A stretch of 64,000 bases of DNA, taken from Streptomyces sp. NBC_00376. Its GTDB lineage: Bacteria; Actinomycetota; Actinomycetes; Streptomycetales; Streptomycetaceae. The stretch is taken from NCBI RefSeq assembly GCF_036077095.1, contig NZ_CP107960.1, positions 3,100,001 through 3,164,000 on the forward strand, in the 5' to 3' direction. A program made the position numbers and the translations under genes. This document shows, in pieces, positions 33,478 through 43,753 of the stretch. The notes beneath the pieces were generated by a model, which was given only the letters and a program-made list of their open reading frames with translations, made no database searches and was not told where the DNA came from. Numbering within the stretch: the first letter of the stretch is position 1; each line of letters opens with the position of its first letter.

Positions 33478-34452
33478 TCAGCGCAGCTTGGGGTCGAGGG
33501 CGTCGCGCACCGCGTCGCCGAGCATGATGAAGGCGAGCACGGTGACCGCCAGGGCTCCGGCGGGCCAGAGCAGCATGTGCGGGGCGTTGCGGATGTACTG
33601 GGAGGCGGCGGAGATGTCGATGCCCCAGGAGACGGCCGGCGGTTTCAGGCCGACGCCGAGGAACGAGAGGGTCGCCTCCAGTGAGATGTACGTACCGAGC
33701 GCGATGGTCGCGACGACGATGACCGGCGCGATGGCGTTCGGGGTGATGTGGCGCAGCAGCATCCGCGAGTTGGAGGCGCCGAGCGCCCGTGCCGCCTGTA
33801 CGTAGTCGTTCTGTTTGGCGGTGATCACGGAGCCGCGGGCGATGCGGGCGATCTGCGGCCAGCCCAGCAGCACGATGAAGCCGATCACCGGCCAGACGGT
33901 GGAGCTGGTGACCACGGAGAGGAAGACCAGGCCGCCGAGGACCACGGGGATGCCGAAGAAGACGTCGGTGAGGCGGGAGAGGATCGAGTCCCACCAGCCG
34001 CCGAAGAACCCGGCCAGGCCGCCGAGGACACCGCCGAGCAGGGTGACGCCGAGGGTGGCGCAGACGCCGACGGTCACCGAGTTCCTGGCCCCGTAGACGG
34101 TACGGGTGTACACGTCGCAGCCCTGTCCGTCGAAGCCGAAGGGGTGTCCGGGCTGGGAGCCCTGCTGGGCCTTGGCCAGGTCACAGTTGAGAGGGTCCTG
34201 GTCGGCGATCAGCGACGGCCAGATCGAGATGATCACCAGGAAGAGGATGATCAGGGCGGAGATGATGAAGACCGGGTTGCGGCGCAGGTCCCGCCAGGCG
34301 TCGGACCACAGGCTGCGCGGCTTCTCGGCCGGGCCGGTGCCCTCGGGGCCGCCGGGTGTCTTTTCGAGGGTCGTGCCCTCCTCCAGGGCGAGGTCCATCA
34401 CGCCTCCCGCTCCGGCCGGTGAGATCGACTCGTCCGGTGTCTGCTCAGGCAT
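33478..34452 (-). CDS. Oligopeptide ABC transporter permease, OppC/DppC type (operon 1)
   Basis: 324-residue permease. A cytoplasmic N-terminus of about 65 residues precedes helix one (VFIISALIILFLVIIS); five more helices follow in the BPD_transp_1 domain. The EAA coupling loop reads YVQAARALGASNSRMLLRHITPN. The C-terminus LGDAVRDALDPKLR is standard for OppC. It overlaps the OppB-type stop by 8 nt. Confidence 0.92.
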   Translation of the reverse strand: MPEQTPDESISPAGAGGVMDLALEEGTTLEKTPGGPEGTGPAEKPRSLWSDAWRDLRRNPVFIISALIILFLVIISIWPSLIADQDPLNCDLAKAQQGSQPGHPFGFDGQGCDVYTRTVYGARNSVTVGVCATLGVTLLGGVLGGLAGFFGGWWDSILSRLTDVFFGIPVVLGGLVFLSVVTSSTVWPVIGFIVLLGWPQIARIARGSVITAKQNDYVQAARALGASNSRMLLRHITPNAIAPVIVVATIALGTYISLEATLSFLGVGLKPPAVSWGIDISAASQYIRNAPHMLLWPAGALAVTVLAFIMLGDAVRDALDPKLR

Positions 34453-35368
34453 AGCGGATCCTCGGGTCGAGTACGGCGTACAGCAGGTCGACGATCAGGT
34501 TCGCCGCCAGGAAGACGAGGACGAGGATGGTGACGAAGCCGACGACGGTCTGGGAGTTCTGGCGCAGGATGCCCTGGTAGAGCTGGAAACCGACGCCGTG
34601 GATGTTGAAGATCCGCTCCGTGACGATCGCCCCGCCCATCAGCGCGCCCACGTCGGTGCCGATGAAGGTGACGACCGGGATCAGTGAGTTGCGCAGCAGG
34701 TGCCGGATGACGACGCGGCGCCTGGGCAGGCCCTTGGCGACGGCGGTACGGACGTAGTCGGCGCGGGCGTTCTCCGCGATGGAGGTCCGGGTGAGCCGGG
34801 TGACGTACGCCAGGGAGACCGAGGCGAGGACGAGGCCGGGCACGAGCAGCTCGTTGAAGGGGGCCTCCGGCGAGACGGAGGGTTTGATGATGCCCCACTC
34901 GACTCCGAGGAGGAGCTGGAGCAGCAGGCCGGTGACGAAGGTCGGGATGGAGATGACGACCAGGGTCAGGATGAGCACGGTGGTGTCGACGGGGCGGCCG
35001 CGGCGCAGGCCGGTGACGACGCCGAGGCTGATGCCGATGACGATCTCGAAGACGATCGCGACGACGGTGAGCCGGATCGTGATGGGGAAGGCGGTGGCCA
35101 TCAGCTCGGTGACCTTCTGCCCGTTGAACGCGGTGCCGAAGTCGCCGGTGAAGACATTGCCCATGTAGGTGAGGTATTGCTGCCAGACGGGCTTGTCGAG
35201 GCCGAACTCCGCGCGGAGCTGGGCCTCGGTCGCGGGGTCGCACGCGCGGTCGCCGCAGAGACCCGCGATGGGGTCGCCCATCACGTTCACCATGAGGAAG
35301 ATCAACAGCGTCGTGCCGAAGAAGACCGGGATCATCTGCAGCAGCCGCCGGATCACATAACGTCCCAT
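34445..35368 (-). CDS. Oligopeptide ABC transporter permease, OppB/DppB type (operon 1)
   Basis: 307-residue six-helix permease starting MGRYVIRRLLQMIPVFFGTT, with the coupling loop YVRTAVAKGLPRRRVVIRHLLRN and the OppB ending LYAVLDPRIRYA. It follows the binding-protein gene after a 110-bp gap that contains a hairpin. Its paralogue at 47932 shares the same start and end sequences. Confidence 0.92.
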   Translation of the reverse strand: MGRYVIRRLLQMIPVFFGTTLLIFLMVNVMGDPIAGLCGDRACDPATEAQLRAEFGLDKPVWQQYLTYMGNVFTGDFGTAFNGQKVTELMATAFPITIRLTVVAIVFEIVIGISLGVVTGLRRGRPVDTTVLILTLVVISIPTFVTGLLLQLLLGVEWGIIKPSVSPEAPFNELLVPGLVLASVSLAYVTRLTRTSIAENARADYVRTAVAKGLPRRRVVIRHLLRNSLIPVVTFIGTDVGALMGGAIVTERIFNIHGVGFQLYQGILRQNSQTVVGFVTILVLVFLAANLIVDLLYAVLDPRIRYA

Positions 35369-35428
35369 GCGGGGCTCCGGGGGTCGCGGGGGTCAGGGGC
35401 TCGGGAGTGACGCGTCGGGGGGACGGGC

Positions 35429-35471
35429 AGGCCGGGAGGCCGGCGCCAGGAGCGCACCGGCCACCCGGCCT
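35429..35471 (-). promoter_or_regulatory. Hairpin between SBP and permease genes (operon 1)
   Basis: 15-bp stem with one mismatch (AGGCCGGGAGGCCGG / CCGGCCACCCGGCCT), 8 bp after the binding-protein stop. It probably stops part of the transcription or protects the upstream message, giving more binding protein than permease. Confidence 0.68.
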
Positions 35472-35478
35472 CAACGGG

Positions 35479-37110
35479 TCACTTGACCTTGATCTGCTCG
35501 TAGACCGGGACGCTGAACTGGTTCAGCGACACGTTGGAGATCCGGTCCGAGTAGCCGGCGCTGCCGTTCTGGTACCAGAGCGGGATGACGGGCATCTGGG
35601 CGACCAGGACCTTCTCCGCGTCCTGGAAGGTGGAGACGGCCCTGGCCCGGTCGGACTCGGCGTTGGCCTTGTCGACGAGCCCGTCGAACTCCTTGTTGCT
35701 CCACTTGCCGTCGTTGGACGAGGCGTCGGTGTAGTACAGGGGCTGGAGGAAGTTCTGGATGAGCGGGTAGTCCATCTGCCAGCCGGCCCGCCAGGCACCG
35801 GTCAGCTTCTGCTGGGTGACCTGGTTGCGGAAGTCTGCGAAGGTGCCGACCGGGGCGCCGACGCAGGCCTTGTTGTTGCCCATCACCTTGTTGATGCTGT
35901 TGCAGACGGCGTCGACCCACTCCTTGTGGGAGCCGGTGTCGCCGTTGTACGAGATCTTGAGCTGGCCGCCGGGGATGCCGCCGCCTTCCTGGATCAGCTT
36001 CTTGGCGTTCGCCGCGTTGTACTCGCAGGGCGCGCCGCACAGCCCCTCCTTGAAGCCGCCGTCCACGCCGAGGACCGGGGAGGTCCAGTCGGAGGCGGGG
36101 GTGCGGGTCTTCTGGAAGATCTGATCGGTGATCTGCGCGCGGTTGATCGCCATCGACAGGCCCTGCCGGACCTTGGCGCCGTTCGGGGTGTCCCACTTCT
36201 TGTCGTAGAAGGGGAAGGCGAGGGTCTGGATGATGCCGGCCGGGGTGTTGATGTACCGGTCGCCGAGGTCCGCCTTGACGTTCTTCAGCTGCGAGGCGGG
36301 CACGTCGTCGACGAGGTCGAGGTTGCCGGCCGTCAGGTCCGTGTAGGCGGTGTTGTTGTCGGTGTAGACCTTGAGGTCGATGCCGCCGTTCTGCGCCTTG
36401 TCGGCTCCGGGGTACTTGTCCCACTTGCGCAGGCTCATCGAGGAGCCCTTGGTGTACTTGTCGACGGTGTACGGCCCGTTGCCGATCGGCTTGGCCACCC
36501 AGGCGGCGTGGTCGGTGTAGAACGCCTTGGGCAGCGGGGCGAAGGCCGGGTAGCCGAGGGTGTCCGGCCAGAGGGAGAACTTCTGCGACAGCTTGACGGT
36601 GAACGTCTTGTCGTCGACGACCTTGAGGCCGGAGAGCGTGTTCGCGGTGGAGCTGCCGGTGTCCGGGTGGACGTCCTTGTAGCCGTCGATGTAGCCGAAG
36701 AAGTAGGCGTTCTTCTGATTGTTCTTCAGCAGGGCGCCGTAGTTCCAGGCGTCGACGAACGACTTGGAGGTGATCTTCTCGCCGTTGCTGAAGGTCCAGC
36801 CGTCCTTCAGGGTGATCGTGAAGTTCTGGTTGTCCTTGGTGTCGATCTTCTCGGCGAGCATGTTGTCGGCCGCGCCGGTCTTCGGGTCGTACCGCTTGAG
36901 CCCGCGGAAGACCATGTCGAGGACCTTGCCGCCCTGCACCTCGTTGGTGTTCGCGGGTTCCAGCGGGTTCTGCGGGTCACCCCACGAAGAGCTCACGATT
37001 CCGTTCGCCCCACCGCCGCCACTGCTGCTGCCCCCGCCGCCACATGCCGTCGCCGCCAGGGCGACGACGACCGCGCATGCGGCCCACCTGGCCTGTGTGG
37101 CTCCGCGCAT
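35479..37110 (-). CDS. Oligopeptide-binding lipoprotein, SBP_bac_5 family (operon 1)
   Basis: 543-residue extracellular binding protein. The signal peptide ends in lipobox LAATAC (Cys23) followed by a Gly/Ser linker. Family 5 features include the early NPLEPANTNE segment, LKDGWTFSNGEKITSKSFVDAW, and KPIGNGPYTV midway. ATG 37110 has GAGGAGG 6 nt upstream. It is first in the operon; three GTGAT-like direct repeats lie about 45-60 bp upstream. The signal region is nearly the same as in the paralogue at 49011. Confidence 0.92.
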   Translation of the reverse strand: MRGATQARWAACAVVVALAATACGGGGSSSGGGGANGIVSSSWGDPQNPLEPANTNEVQGGKVLDMVFRGLKRYDPKTGAADNMLAEKIDTKDNQNFTITLKDGWTFSNGEKITSKSFVDAWNYGALLKNNQKNAYFFGYIDGYKDVHPDTGSSTANTLSGLKVVDDKTFTVKLSQKFSLWPDTLGYPAFAPLPKAFYTDHAAWVAKPIGNGPYTVDKYTKGSSMSLRKWDKYPGADKAQNGGIDLKVYTDNNTAYTDLTAGNLDLVDDVPASQLKNVKADLGDRYINTPAGIIQTLAFPFYDKKWDTPNGAKVRQGLSMAINRAQITDQIFQKTRTPASDWTSPVLGVDGGFKEGLCGAPCEYNAANAKKLIQEGGGIPGGQLKISYNGDTGSHKEWVDAVCNSINKVMGNNKACVGAPVGTFADFRNQVTQQKLTGAWRAGWQMDYPLIQNFLQPLYYTDASSNDGKWSNKEFDGLVDKANAESDRARAVSTFQDAEKVLVAQMPVIPLWYQNGSAGYSDRISNVSLNQFSVPVYEQIKVK

Positions 37111-37582
37111 GGAGTGCCTCCTCGTAGTGCTCCGTCTCACTTAGGGTCAAATATCACCGCATCACGGACATCACGCACATTTACTCCACCCATTCGGGCG
37201 CGCCGGAGCCCACCCGAGTGGCACCTCACGACCGGAGGAGCTCCGGCCGTGACCCCCGGCAGACGGCGGAGCGATAACGACCACGCATCGAATGCGCATC
37301 GACCGCGAACCCGGGCGACCGGCCGTACGAATTCCGAGACATCCGCGCCCGCATATCGGATTCATTGCCGGACTTCACCCGTTAAGTCGCGAATGCATCT
37401 TCGCTATAGCCAAGCGGAACCAAAGACACCCCCTAATTCAGGTCATGAATTGGTCAAATTTCAAAAGAGCGTGCCAAGGGCGTCGGACATTCATTGACCC
37501 TGCATGAATTGCGTTGAAAAAGTCCGGGTAGCCCGTAGGTGTTGCCCTGCGGAGTCCTTCGACCCTCCGGGCCAGGAGCACC
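37111..37582. other. Divergent promoter region of opp operon 1 and bldK
   Basis: 472 bp, clearly less GC-rich than the flanks. On the opp side three direct repeats of TATCAC/CATCAC occur at 37152-37174 with 8-9 bp periodicity (GTGAT on the opp strand). On the bldK side TTAAGT and TATAGC are 17 bp apart (about 37382-37410), a weak promoter candidate, and AATTCA/TGAATT forms an inverted repeat at 37435-37451. No gene was recognised. Confidence 0.5.
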
Positions 37583-38608
37583 ATGACAAGTCCAACCACG
37601 AACGCAGCCAAGACAGTTGAAGCGGTGGACGCGAAGTCGCAGATACCGGGCGCTTCGACACCCAAGGGCGCCGAAGGGCGCTCACCGGGAAAGCTGGCCT
37701 GGCGGCGCTTCAAGCGCGACCGCACCGGCGTGATTTCGGCCTATGTGGTCATTGCCTTCTTCCTGTTGGCCATCTGCGCACCACTGATCGCCAAGCTCTA
37801 CGGCAAGGATCCGTACACGACGTACGGCCAGGACAACCCTGAACTGCTCAACGGCTTCGGCTATCCGGCCCTGCCCAACGGCGGTATCAGCGGCGACTTC
37901 TGGTTCGGCATCGAGCCCCAGCTGGGCCGGGACGTCTTCACGTTCCTGCTGTACGGGATCCGCACCTCGCTGCTCCTCGCGGCGGCGGCCACCATTCTCG
38001 TCACGCTCATCGGCGTGGCCATCGGCATCACCGCCGGTTACCTGGGCGGCAAGACGGACTACTTCATCGGCCGGGTCATCGACATCCTGCTGTCGTTCCC
38101 GTCGACGCTCTTCTTCATCGCCTTCATGCCGGTCGTCTACGGGCTGTTCGTCTCGCCGGACGACGAGATCCCGACGTCGCTGCGGGCCATCTGTCTGATC
38201 CTCGCCCTCACCGGCTTCGGCTGGGCCTCGATGGCCCGTCTGCTGCGCGGCCAGGTGCTGGCCCTGCGCGAACGGGAGTTCATCGAGGCCGCGAAGGTGA
38301 CCGGGGCCTCGCCCGCCCGGATCATCTTCAAGGAACTGCTGCCGAACCTCTGGACTCCGATCCTGATCCAGTCCACCCTCGCCCTGCCGGCCTTCGTGAC
38401 GGCCGAGGCGGGTCTGGCCTTCCTCGGTGTCGGCATCATCGACCCGACTCCCGACTGGGGCGTGATGATCCAGCGCGGGGCGTCGTTCTACACGGACGAC
38501 ATCACCTTCATGCTCTTCCCGGGCATCTCGATGATCATGTTCGTGCTCGCCTTCAACCTGCTCGGCGACTCCGTACGCGACGCGCTCGACCCGAAGTCCA
38601 AGGGCTGA
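37583..38608 (+). CDS. bldKA: BldK oligopeptide permease subunit BldKA (OppC-like)
   Basis: 341-residue permease with a ~50-residue cytoplasmic N-terminus, six helices, a long first periplasmic loop and the coupling segment FIEAAKVTGASPARIIFKELLPN. It is first in a plus-strand operon ordered permease, binding protein, permease, ATPase, ATPase, the order of S. coelicolor bldKA-E, whose products import peptides needed for aerial mycelium formation. AGGAG precedes the ATG. The symbol rests on gene order and neighbourhood rather than on a search. Confidence 0.85.
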   Translation: MTSPTTNAAKTVEAVDAKSQIPGASTPKGAEGRSPGKLAWRRFKRDRTGVISAYVVIAFFLLAICAPLIAKLYGKDPYTTYGQDNPELLNGFGYPALPNGGISGDFWFGIEPQLGRDVFTFLLYGIRTSLLLAAAATILVTLIGVAIGITAGYLGGKTDYFIGRVIDILLSFPSTLFFIAFMPVVYGLFVSPDDEIPTSLRAICLILALTGFGWASMARLLRGQVLALREREFIEAAKVTGASPARIIFKELLPNLWTPILIQSTLALPAFVTAEAGLAFLGVGIIDPTPDWGVMIQRGASFYTDDITFMLFPGISMIMFVLAFNLLGDSVRDALDPKSKG

Positions 38609-38688
38609 GCCTTCGTTCCGCACAGCCCGGCCCCCGTGGTCCGGCCTGCCGTTCCTGCTTCGTCCACCGACCTCAAGGACCGATACGC

Positions 38689-40455
38689 ATGTCTTTCTCC
38701 CGCAGAAACTTCCTCATCGCCACCGGTGTGGCGGCCGCTAGCTCCACCGTCCTGAGCGCATGCAGCAGCGGTGACGCGGGCGGCGGCAAGGGGAGCGGCG
38801 ACGGCCCCAAGAAGGTCACCGGCAGCAAGGGCGCCGAGATCCTGGTCGGCACCAAGGCCGACTCCACCGGCCCCGCCCCCGAGGTCCCGGGCGCGGTCAA
38901 GGGCGGCACGCTCTACACGATGGAGACGATGGACTGCGACCACCTGGACCCGGCACAGATCTGGTCGTCGTACGAGAGCCTCCTCACCCCGCTGTTCATG
39001 CGCGGCCTGGTCGGCTACAAGGTGGCCGACGACGGCACCACCACCCTCGTGGGCGACCTCGCCACCGACGCCGGCACCACCAAGGACGGCGGCAAGACCT
39101 GGTCCTTCACCCTGAAGGACGGCGGGAAGTGGGAGGACGGCTCGGACATCACGATGGAGGATGTCCGCCACACCTTCGAGCGGCTCTTCGCCAAGTTCGT
39201 GACGTTCGGCCCGCGTTACCCGCAGCAGTGGCTCGTCGGCGGCGAGAAGTACAAGGGCCCCTACGAGGGCAAGCACCTGGACTCCATCGAGATCGACGGC
39301 AAGACCGTCACCTTCCATCTCAAGGAGGCCCGCGCCGACTTCAACTTCACGCTGGGCATGCGTTCCTTCTCCTTGGTGCCGAAGAAGCACGACAACAAGG
39401 AGGACTACGACAAGAAGCCGTTCTCCTGCGGCCCGTACAAGATCGACGCCCGTCAGATCGGCAAGTCGATGTCGCTGTCGCGCAACCCGCACTGGGACCC
39501 GAAGACGGACCCGATCCGCAACGCGTACCCGGACAAGTTCCAGCTGCAGTTCGGCTTCCAGTGGCTGGCGTCCACGGACCGTTACATGGCGGACCAGGGC
39601 AACGACCAGCACACGGTGTCGATCTTCAACGAGGTCGCGGCCGAGCGCATCCAGAAGGCCCTCGGTGACCCGGCGCTGAAGAAGCGCATCATGACGCATC
39701 TCGACGCGGCGACGTACTACTACGCGATCAACACCAAGCGGATCCCCGACGTGAAGGTCCGTCAGGCGCTCAACTACGCCTGGCCCGCGCAGCAGACCCA
39801 GCTGATCCGCGGCGGCGCCTCCTCCTCCGAGATCGCCACCACGATCATCAGCCCGCTCACCCCGGGCCACATCGACTTCGACCTCTACGGCAAGAAGAAG
39901 AAGCCCGCCGGTGACCCGGACAAGGCCAAGCAACTGCTGAAGGACGCCGGCAAGGAAGGCCAGAAGATCATCATCGCCTTCCAGCAGTCCGACAACGCGG
40001 TCAAGCAGGCGGTCGCCATCAAGAACGCGCTCACCAAGGCGGGCTTCGACGTGGTGACGAAGCAGGTCGACAAGACCACCTTCTACAGCCAGATCGCCCA
40101 GATCGACAACCACTACGACATGTTCGCGGCCGGCTGGTCCGCCGACTGGCCGGGCGGCTACACGGCCCTCCAGCCGACCTTCGACGGCCGGGTGATCGCC
40201 GACGGCGCGTCCAACTGGCCCCAGCTGAACGACGCGGGCGTCAACAAGGCCATCGACGCGGCGGCCAAGATCACCGACACGGAAGAGGCCAACAAGGCCT
40301 GGGGCGCGATCGACCGGCAGATCATGGAGCTGGCCGCGTGCGTGCCGGACTACTGGCCGATCCGCAACTGGCTGTACGGCTCCAAGGTCGGCGGCGTGGT
40401 CTACGACGGCGGAAACAACGGCATCGCGATCACCAAGCTCTACGCCAAGGCGTGA
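38689..40455 (+). CDS. bldKB: BldK peptide-binding lipoprotein BldKB
   Basis: 588-residue SBP_bac_5 family lipoprotein. The N-terminus has a twin-arginine motif (SRRNFLIATG) and a lipobox LSAC (Cys25), so Tat export before lipidation is likely. The ligand domain includes FTLKDGGKWEDGSDITMEDV, CGPYKI and the late AGWSADWPGGYTALQP. In S. coelicolor BldKB binds the extracellular peptide signal of the bld cascade. It lies 80 bp after bldKA and is followed by a strong hairpin. Confidence 0.87.
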   Translation: MSFSRRNFLIATGVAAASSTVLSACSSGDAGGGKGSGDGPKKVTGSKGAEILVGTKADSTGPAPEVPGAVKGGTLYTMETMDCDHLDPAQIWSSYESLLTPLFMRGLVGYKVADDGTTTLVGDLATDAGTTKDGGKTWSFTLKDGGKWEDGSDITMEDVRHTFERLFAKFVTFGPRYPQQWLVGGEKYKGPYEGKHLDSIEIDGKTVTFHLKEARADFNFTLGMRSFSLVPKKHDNKEDYDKKPFSCGPYKIDARQIGKSMSLSRNPHWDPKTDPIRNAYPDKFQLQFGFQWLASTDRYMADQGNDQHTVSIFNEVAAERIQKALGDPALKKRIMTHLDAATYYYAINTKRIPDVKVRQALNYAWPAQQTQLIRGGASSSEIATTIISPLTPGHIDFDLYGKKKKPAGDPDKAKQLLKDAGKEGQKIIIAFQQSDNAVKQAVAIKNALTKAGFDVVTKQVDKTTFYSQIAQIDNHYDMFAAGWSADWPGGYTALQPTFDGRVIADGASNWPQLNDAGVNKAIDAAAKITDTEEANKAWGAIDRQIMELAACVPDYWPIRNWLYGSKVGGVVYDGGNNGIAITKLYAKA

Positions 40456-40461
40456 TCCCGA

Positions 40462-40494
40462 GGGGACGGCCTGCCGGACCGGCAGGCCGTCCCC
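40462..40494 (+). promoter_or_regulatory. Intra-operon hairpin after bldKB
   Basis: Perfect 16-bp inverted repeat (arm GGGGACGGCCTGCCGG) around one base, 6 bp after the bldKB stop and about 65 bp before bldKC. A partial terminator or mRNA-stabilising stem that would favour binding-protein output. Confidence 0.75.
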
Positions 40495-40560
40495 GGTCCC
40501 GGTCATTCACCCGCTCTCCGCCCCTCGGCGACGGCGCCGCACCCGGAAAGTCACGACCCC

Positions 40561-41541
40561 ATGTTTCGATTTCTTCTCCGCCGCGTGACCGGCGCTCTCG
40601 TCATTCTGTTGATCATCAGCGCCATCACCTTCTACCTCTTCTACGCGATACCCCGTGACCCCGCCCGCCTGGCCTGCGGCAAGGTCTGTACGCCCGAGCT
40701 CATCACGCAGATCAAGCAGAACCTGGGTATCGCCGACCCGATGCCCGTCCAGTACTGGAACTGGCTGTCCGGCATCTTCGTCGGGCGCGACTACGGCAAC
40801 TACGGCCACTGCCCGGCGCCCTGCCTCGGCTACTCGTTCACCAACCGCCAGCCGGTGTTCGGCACGATCATGGACCGGCTGCCGCTGACCCTCTCGCTCT
40901 CGCTGGGCGCGGCCTTCTTCTTCCTCGTCTTCGGTGTCGGCGCGGGCATGCTCGCCGCGGTCAAGCAGGGCAAGGCGCTCGACAAGATCGCCAGCTCCGC
41001 CTCGCTGCTCGGCTCCTCGCTGCAGATCTACTTCGTCGGCTACATCGCGATGTTCCTCCTGGTGCAGCAGATGGGCCTGCTCGAACAGCCCTCGTACACA
41101 CCGTTCACCGAGAACCCCGGCAAGTGGGCCGGCGGCCTGCTGCTCCCCTGGCTGGTGCTGTCGATCATCTTCACCGCCAACTACACCCGTATGACCCGCT
41201 CCCAACTGGTGGAACAGCTCAGTGAGGACTACGTCCGCACCGCGCGCGCCAAGGGGCTGTCCCGCCGCTCGGTCTTCTTCCGCTTCGCCTGGCGCGGGGC
41301 CATGGGTCCGATCGTCACGATCTTCGGCATCGACCTGGGCACCCTGATCGGCGGCGCCATCATCACCGAGCAGACCTTCAGCCTCCAGGGGCTCGGCCAG
41401 CTCTCCATCCGCTCCGTCGACACCAGCGACCTGCCCATGCTGCTCGGCGTCACCATCGTCGCGGCGGGCGCGATCGTCTTCGCCAATATCGTCGTGGACG
41501 CCGTGTACGGCCTCATCGACCCACGGATCCGGCTCGCCTGA
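40561..41541 (+). CDS. bldKC: BldK oligopeptide permease subunit BldKC (OppB-like)
   Basis: 326-residue six-helix permease starting MFRFLLRRVTGALVILLIIS, with coupling loop YVRTARAKGLSRRSVFFRFAWRG and ending YGLIDPRIRLA. Its periplasmic loop after helix one contains three cysteines (LACGKVCTPE, GHCPAPCLG), two of which flank the GNYGHCPAPC segment. It follows the bldKB hairpin and precedes bldKD by 55 bp. Confidence 0.87.
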   Translation: MFRFLLRRVTGALVILLIISAITFYLFYAIPRDPARLACGKVCTPELITQIKQNLGIADPMPVQYWNWLSGIFVGRDYGNYGHCPAPCLGYSFTNRQPVFGTIMDRLPLTLSLSLGAAFFFLVFGVGAGMLAAVKQGKALDKIASSASLLGSSLQIYFVGYIAMFLLVQQMGLLEQPSYTPFTENPGKWAGGLLLPWLVLSIIFTANYTRMTRSQLVEQLSEDYVRTARAKGLSRRSVFFRFAWRGAMGPIVTIFGIDLGTLIGGAIITEQTFSLQGLGQLSIRSVDTSDLPMLLGVTIVAAGAIVFANIVVDAVYGLIDPRIRLA

Positions 41542-41596
41542 CCGCCCCCCGTTCCGGCCCACCTCTTCTCCCGCAACATCCTCCTGGAGCGTCCCC

Positions 41597-42634
41597 GTGA
41601 CGAGCACCGATCAGCAGCCACTCCTCTCCGTCAGGGATCTGCACGTCCACTTCTCGACCGAGGACGGCGTCGTCAAGGCCGTCGACGGCCTCTCCTTCGA
41701 CGTGGAGAAGGGCAAGACCCTCGGCATCGTCGGTGAGTCCGGCTCCGGGAAGTCCGTCACCAACCTGACGATCCTGGGCCTGCACAACCCCGACCACACC
41801 GAGATCGACGGCGAGATCCTGCTCGACGGACAGGACCTGCTCGCCGCCTCGGAGCGGCAGCTGGAACGGCTGCGCGGCAACAAGATGGCCATGATCTTCC
41901 AGGACGCCCTGGCGTCGCTCTCGCCGTACCACACCATCGGCAAGCAGATCGGTGAGGCCTACCGCAAGCACACCGGGGCCTCCAAGCGCGAAGCCAGGGC
42001 GCGGGCCGTGGAGATGCTCACCAAGGTGGGCATCCCGCAGCCCGACATGCGGGTGGACGACTATCCGCACCAGTTCTCCGGTGGCATGCGCCAGCGCGCC
42101 ATGATCGCCATGGCGCTGGTCTGCGACCCGGAACTGCTGATCGCGGACGAGCCGACCACCGCGCTGGACGTCACCGTGCAGGCCCAGATCATGGACCTGC
42201 TGAAGGACCTCCAGCAGGAGACCGGCACCTCGATCGTCTTCATCACCCACGACCTCGGTGTCATCGCCGACATCGCGGACGACGTGCTGGTGATGTACGG
42301 CGGGCGCTGCGTGGAGCGCGGTACGAAGAAGGAGGTGCTGAGGGCGCCCCAGCACCCGTACACCTGGGGCCTGCTGGGTTCCATGCCGAGTCTCGAAGGA
42401 CCGGTCGACGTACCGCTGTCGCCGATCCCCGGCTCCCCGCCGAGCCTTCTCAACCCGCCGACCGGCTGCCGCTTCCACCCCCGGTGCACGTTCACCGAGC
42501 AGGTCGGCGGCAAGCGCTGCGCGACCGACCAGCCGCCGCTGGAGCTCACCGCCGGGCGCGGCGCCGCCTGCCACCTCACCGCGGAGCAGCGCGCCGAGTT
42601 CTTCGCGGACTTCGCCGGCACCCGGCCCAACTGA
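41597..42634 (+). CDS. bldKD: BldK ABC ATPase BldKD (OppD-like)
   Basis: 345-residue ATPase with Walker [10 protein letters not shown], signature [14 protein letters not shown], Walker [13 protein letters not shown] and [10 protein letters not shown]. The C-terminal oligopeptide domain carries [10 protein letters not shown] and a late Cys. GTG start with GGAG upstream. It sits 27 bp before bldKE. Confidence 0.88.
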   Translation: MTSTDQQPLLSVRDLHVHFSTEDGVVKAVDGLSFDVEKGKTLGIVGESGSGKSVTNLTILGLHNPDHTEIDGEILLDGQDLLAASERQLERLRGNKMAMIFQDALASLSPYHTIGKQIGEAYRKHTGASKREARARAVEMLTKVGIPQPDMRVDDYPHQFSGGMRQRAMIAMALVCDPELLIADEPTTALDVTVQAQIMDLLKDLQQETGTSIVFITHDLGVIADIADDVLVMYGGRCVERGTKKEVLRAPQHPYTWGLLGSMPSLEGPVDVPLSPIPGSPPSLLNPPTGCRFHPRCTFTEQVGGKRCATDQPPLELTAGRGAACHLTAEQRAEFFADFAGTRPN

Positions 42635-42661
42635 CGTACAAGAGACGGGACTTCCCCACCA

Positions 42662-43753
42662 ATGAGCAGCAAAGATCCTCTCCTGGACGTCTCCGGACTC
42701 ACCAAGCACTTCCCGATCAAGGCGGGCTTCCCGATCCGGCGGACGGTGGGTGCGGTCCAGGCCGTCGACGGGCTGGACTTCAGCATCGGCGAGGGCGAGA
42801 GCCTGGGCCTGGTCGGTGAGTCCGGCTGCGGCAAGTCGACCACGGGCCGGCTGATCACCCGGCTCCTTGAGCCGACGGCCGGCCGGATCTCCTACCGCGG
42901 GCAGGACATCACCCATGCCTCGCGCAAGCAGCTGGCCCCGGTCCGCTCCGAGATCCAGATGATCTTCCAGGACCCGTACGCCTCGCTGAACCCGCGGCAG
43001 ACCGTCGGCAAGATCATCACCGCGCCGATGGAGATCAACGACATCGACCCGGCGGGCGGCCGCGAGGCGCGCGCCCGGGAGCTGCTGGAGATCGTCGGGC
43101 TCAACCCGGAGCACTACAACCGCTTCCCGCACGAGTTCTCCGGCGGCCAGCGCCAGCGCATCGGGGTGGCCCGCGCGCTCGCCCTGGACCCGAAGCTGAT
43201 CGTGGCCGACGAGCCGGTCTCGGCGCTGGACGTGTCGATCCAGGCCCAGGTGGTGAACCTGCTGCAGGAGCTGCAGAAGGAACTCGGCATCGCGTTCCTG
43301 TTCATCGCCCACGACCTGGCCATCGTGCGCCACTTCTCGCAGCGCGTGGCGGTCATGTACCTCGGCCGGATCGTGGAGATCGCCGACCGCGCGGACCTGT
43401 ACGGCAACCCGCGCCACCCGTACACCAGGGCGCTGCTCTCGGCCGTGCCCGAGGCGACCGCCGACGACGCCCCGTCCCGCGAGCGCATCCTGCTCACCGG
43501 CGACGTGCCCTCCCCGGTCAACCCGCCGTCGGGCTGCCGCTTCCGCACGCGCTGCTGGAAGGCGACGGACAAGTGCGCGAGCGAGGCCCCGCCGCTGGTG
43601 CGGGTGGAGGGCAGCCGGGAAGGCCATCTGACGGCCTGCCACTACCCCGAGGACACCCAGACCCTCTCGGTCGTCCCGAAGGCCCGTGACGCCGCGTCCG
43701 GGCCGAAGCTCACCAAGGACAAGGTCACCGAAGACCCGAAGGCCGGGGGCTGA
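42662..43753 (+). CDS. bldKE: BldK ABC ATPase BldKE (OppF-like)
   Basis: 363-residue ATPase with Walker [10 protein letters not shown], signature [14 protein letters not shown], Walker [13 protein letters not shown] and [10 protein letters not shown], plus the C-terminal [10 protein letters not shown] domain. Last gene of the bldK operon; a 30-bp palindrome follows about 145 bp later. With BldKD it should power the BldKA/KC channel. Confidence 0.88.
   Translation: MSSKDPLLDVSGLTKHFPIKAGFPIRRTVGAVQAVDGLDFSIGEGESLGLVGESGCGKSTTGRLITRLLEPTAGRISYRGQDITHASRKQLAPVRSEIQMIFQDPYASLNPRQTVGKIITAPMEINDIDPAGGREARARELLEIVGLNPEHYNRFPHEFSGGQRQRIGVARALALDPKLIVADEPVSALDVSIQAQVVNLLQELQKELGIAFLFIAHDLAIVRHFSQRVAVMYLGRIVEIADRADLYGNPRHPYTRALLSAVPEATADDAPSRERILLTGDVPSPVNPPSGCRFRTRCWKATDKCASEAPPLVRVEGSREGHLTACHYPEDTQTLSVVPKARDAASGPKLTKDKVTEDPKAGG

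Noticed and set aside
38488..40506. 672-residue minus-strand ORF opposite bldKB
   Set aside because: Antisense shadow of an intact binding protein with signal peptide and lipobox.
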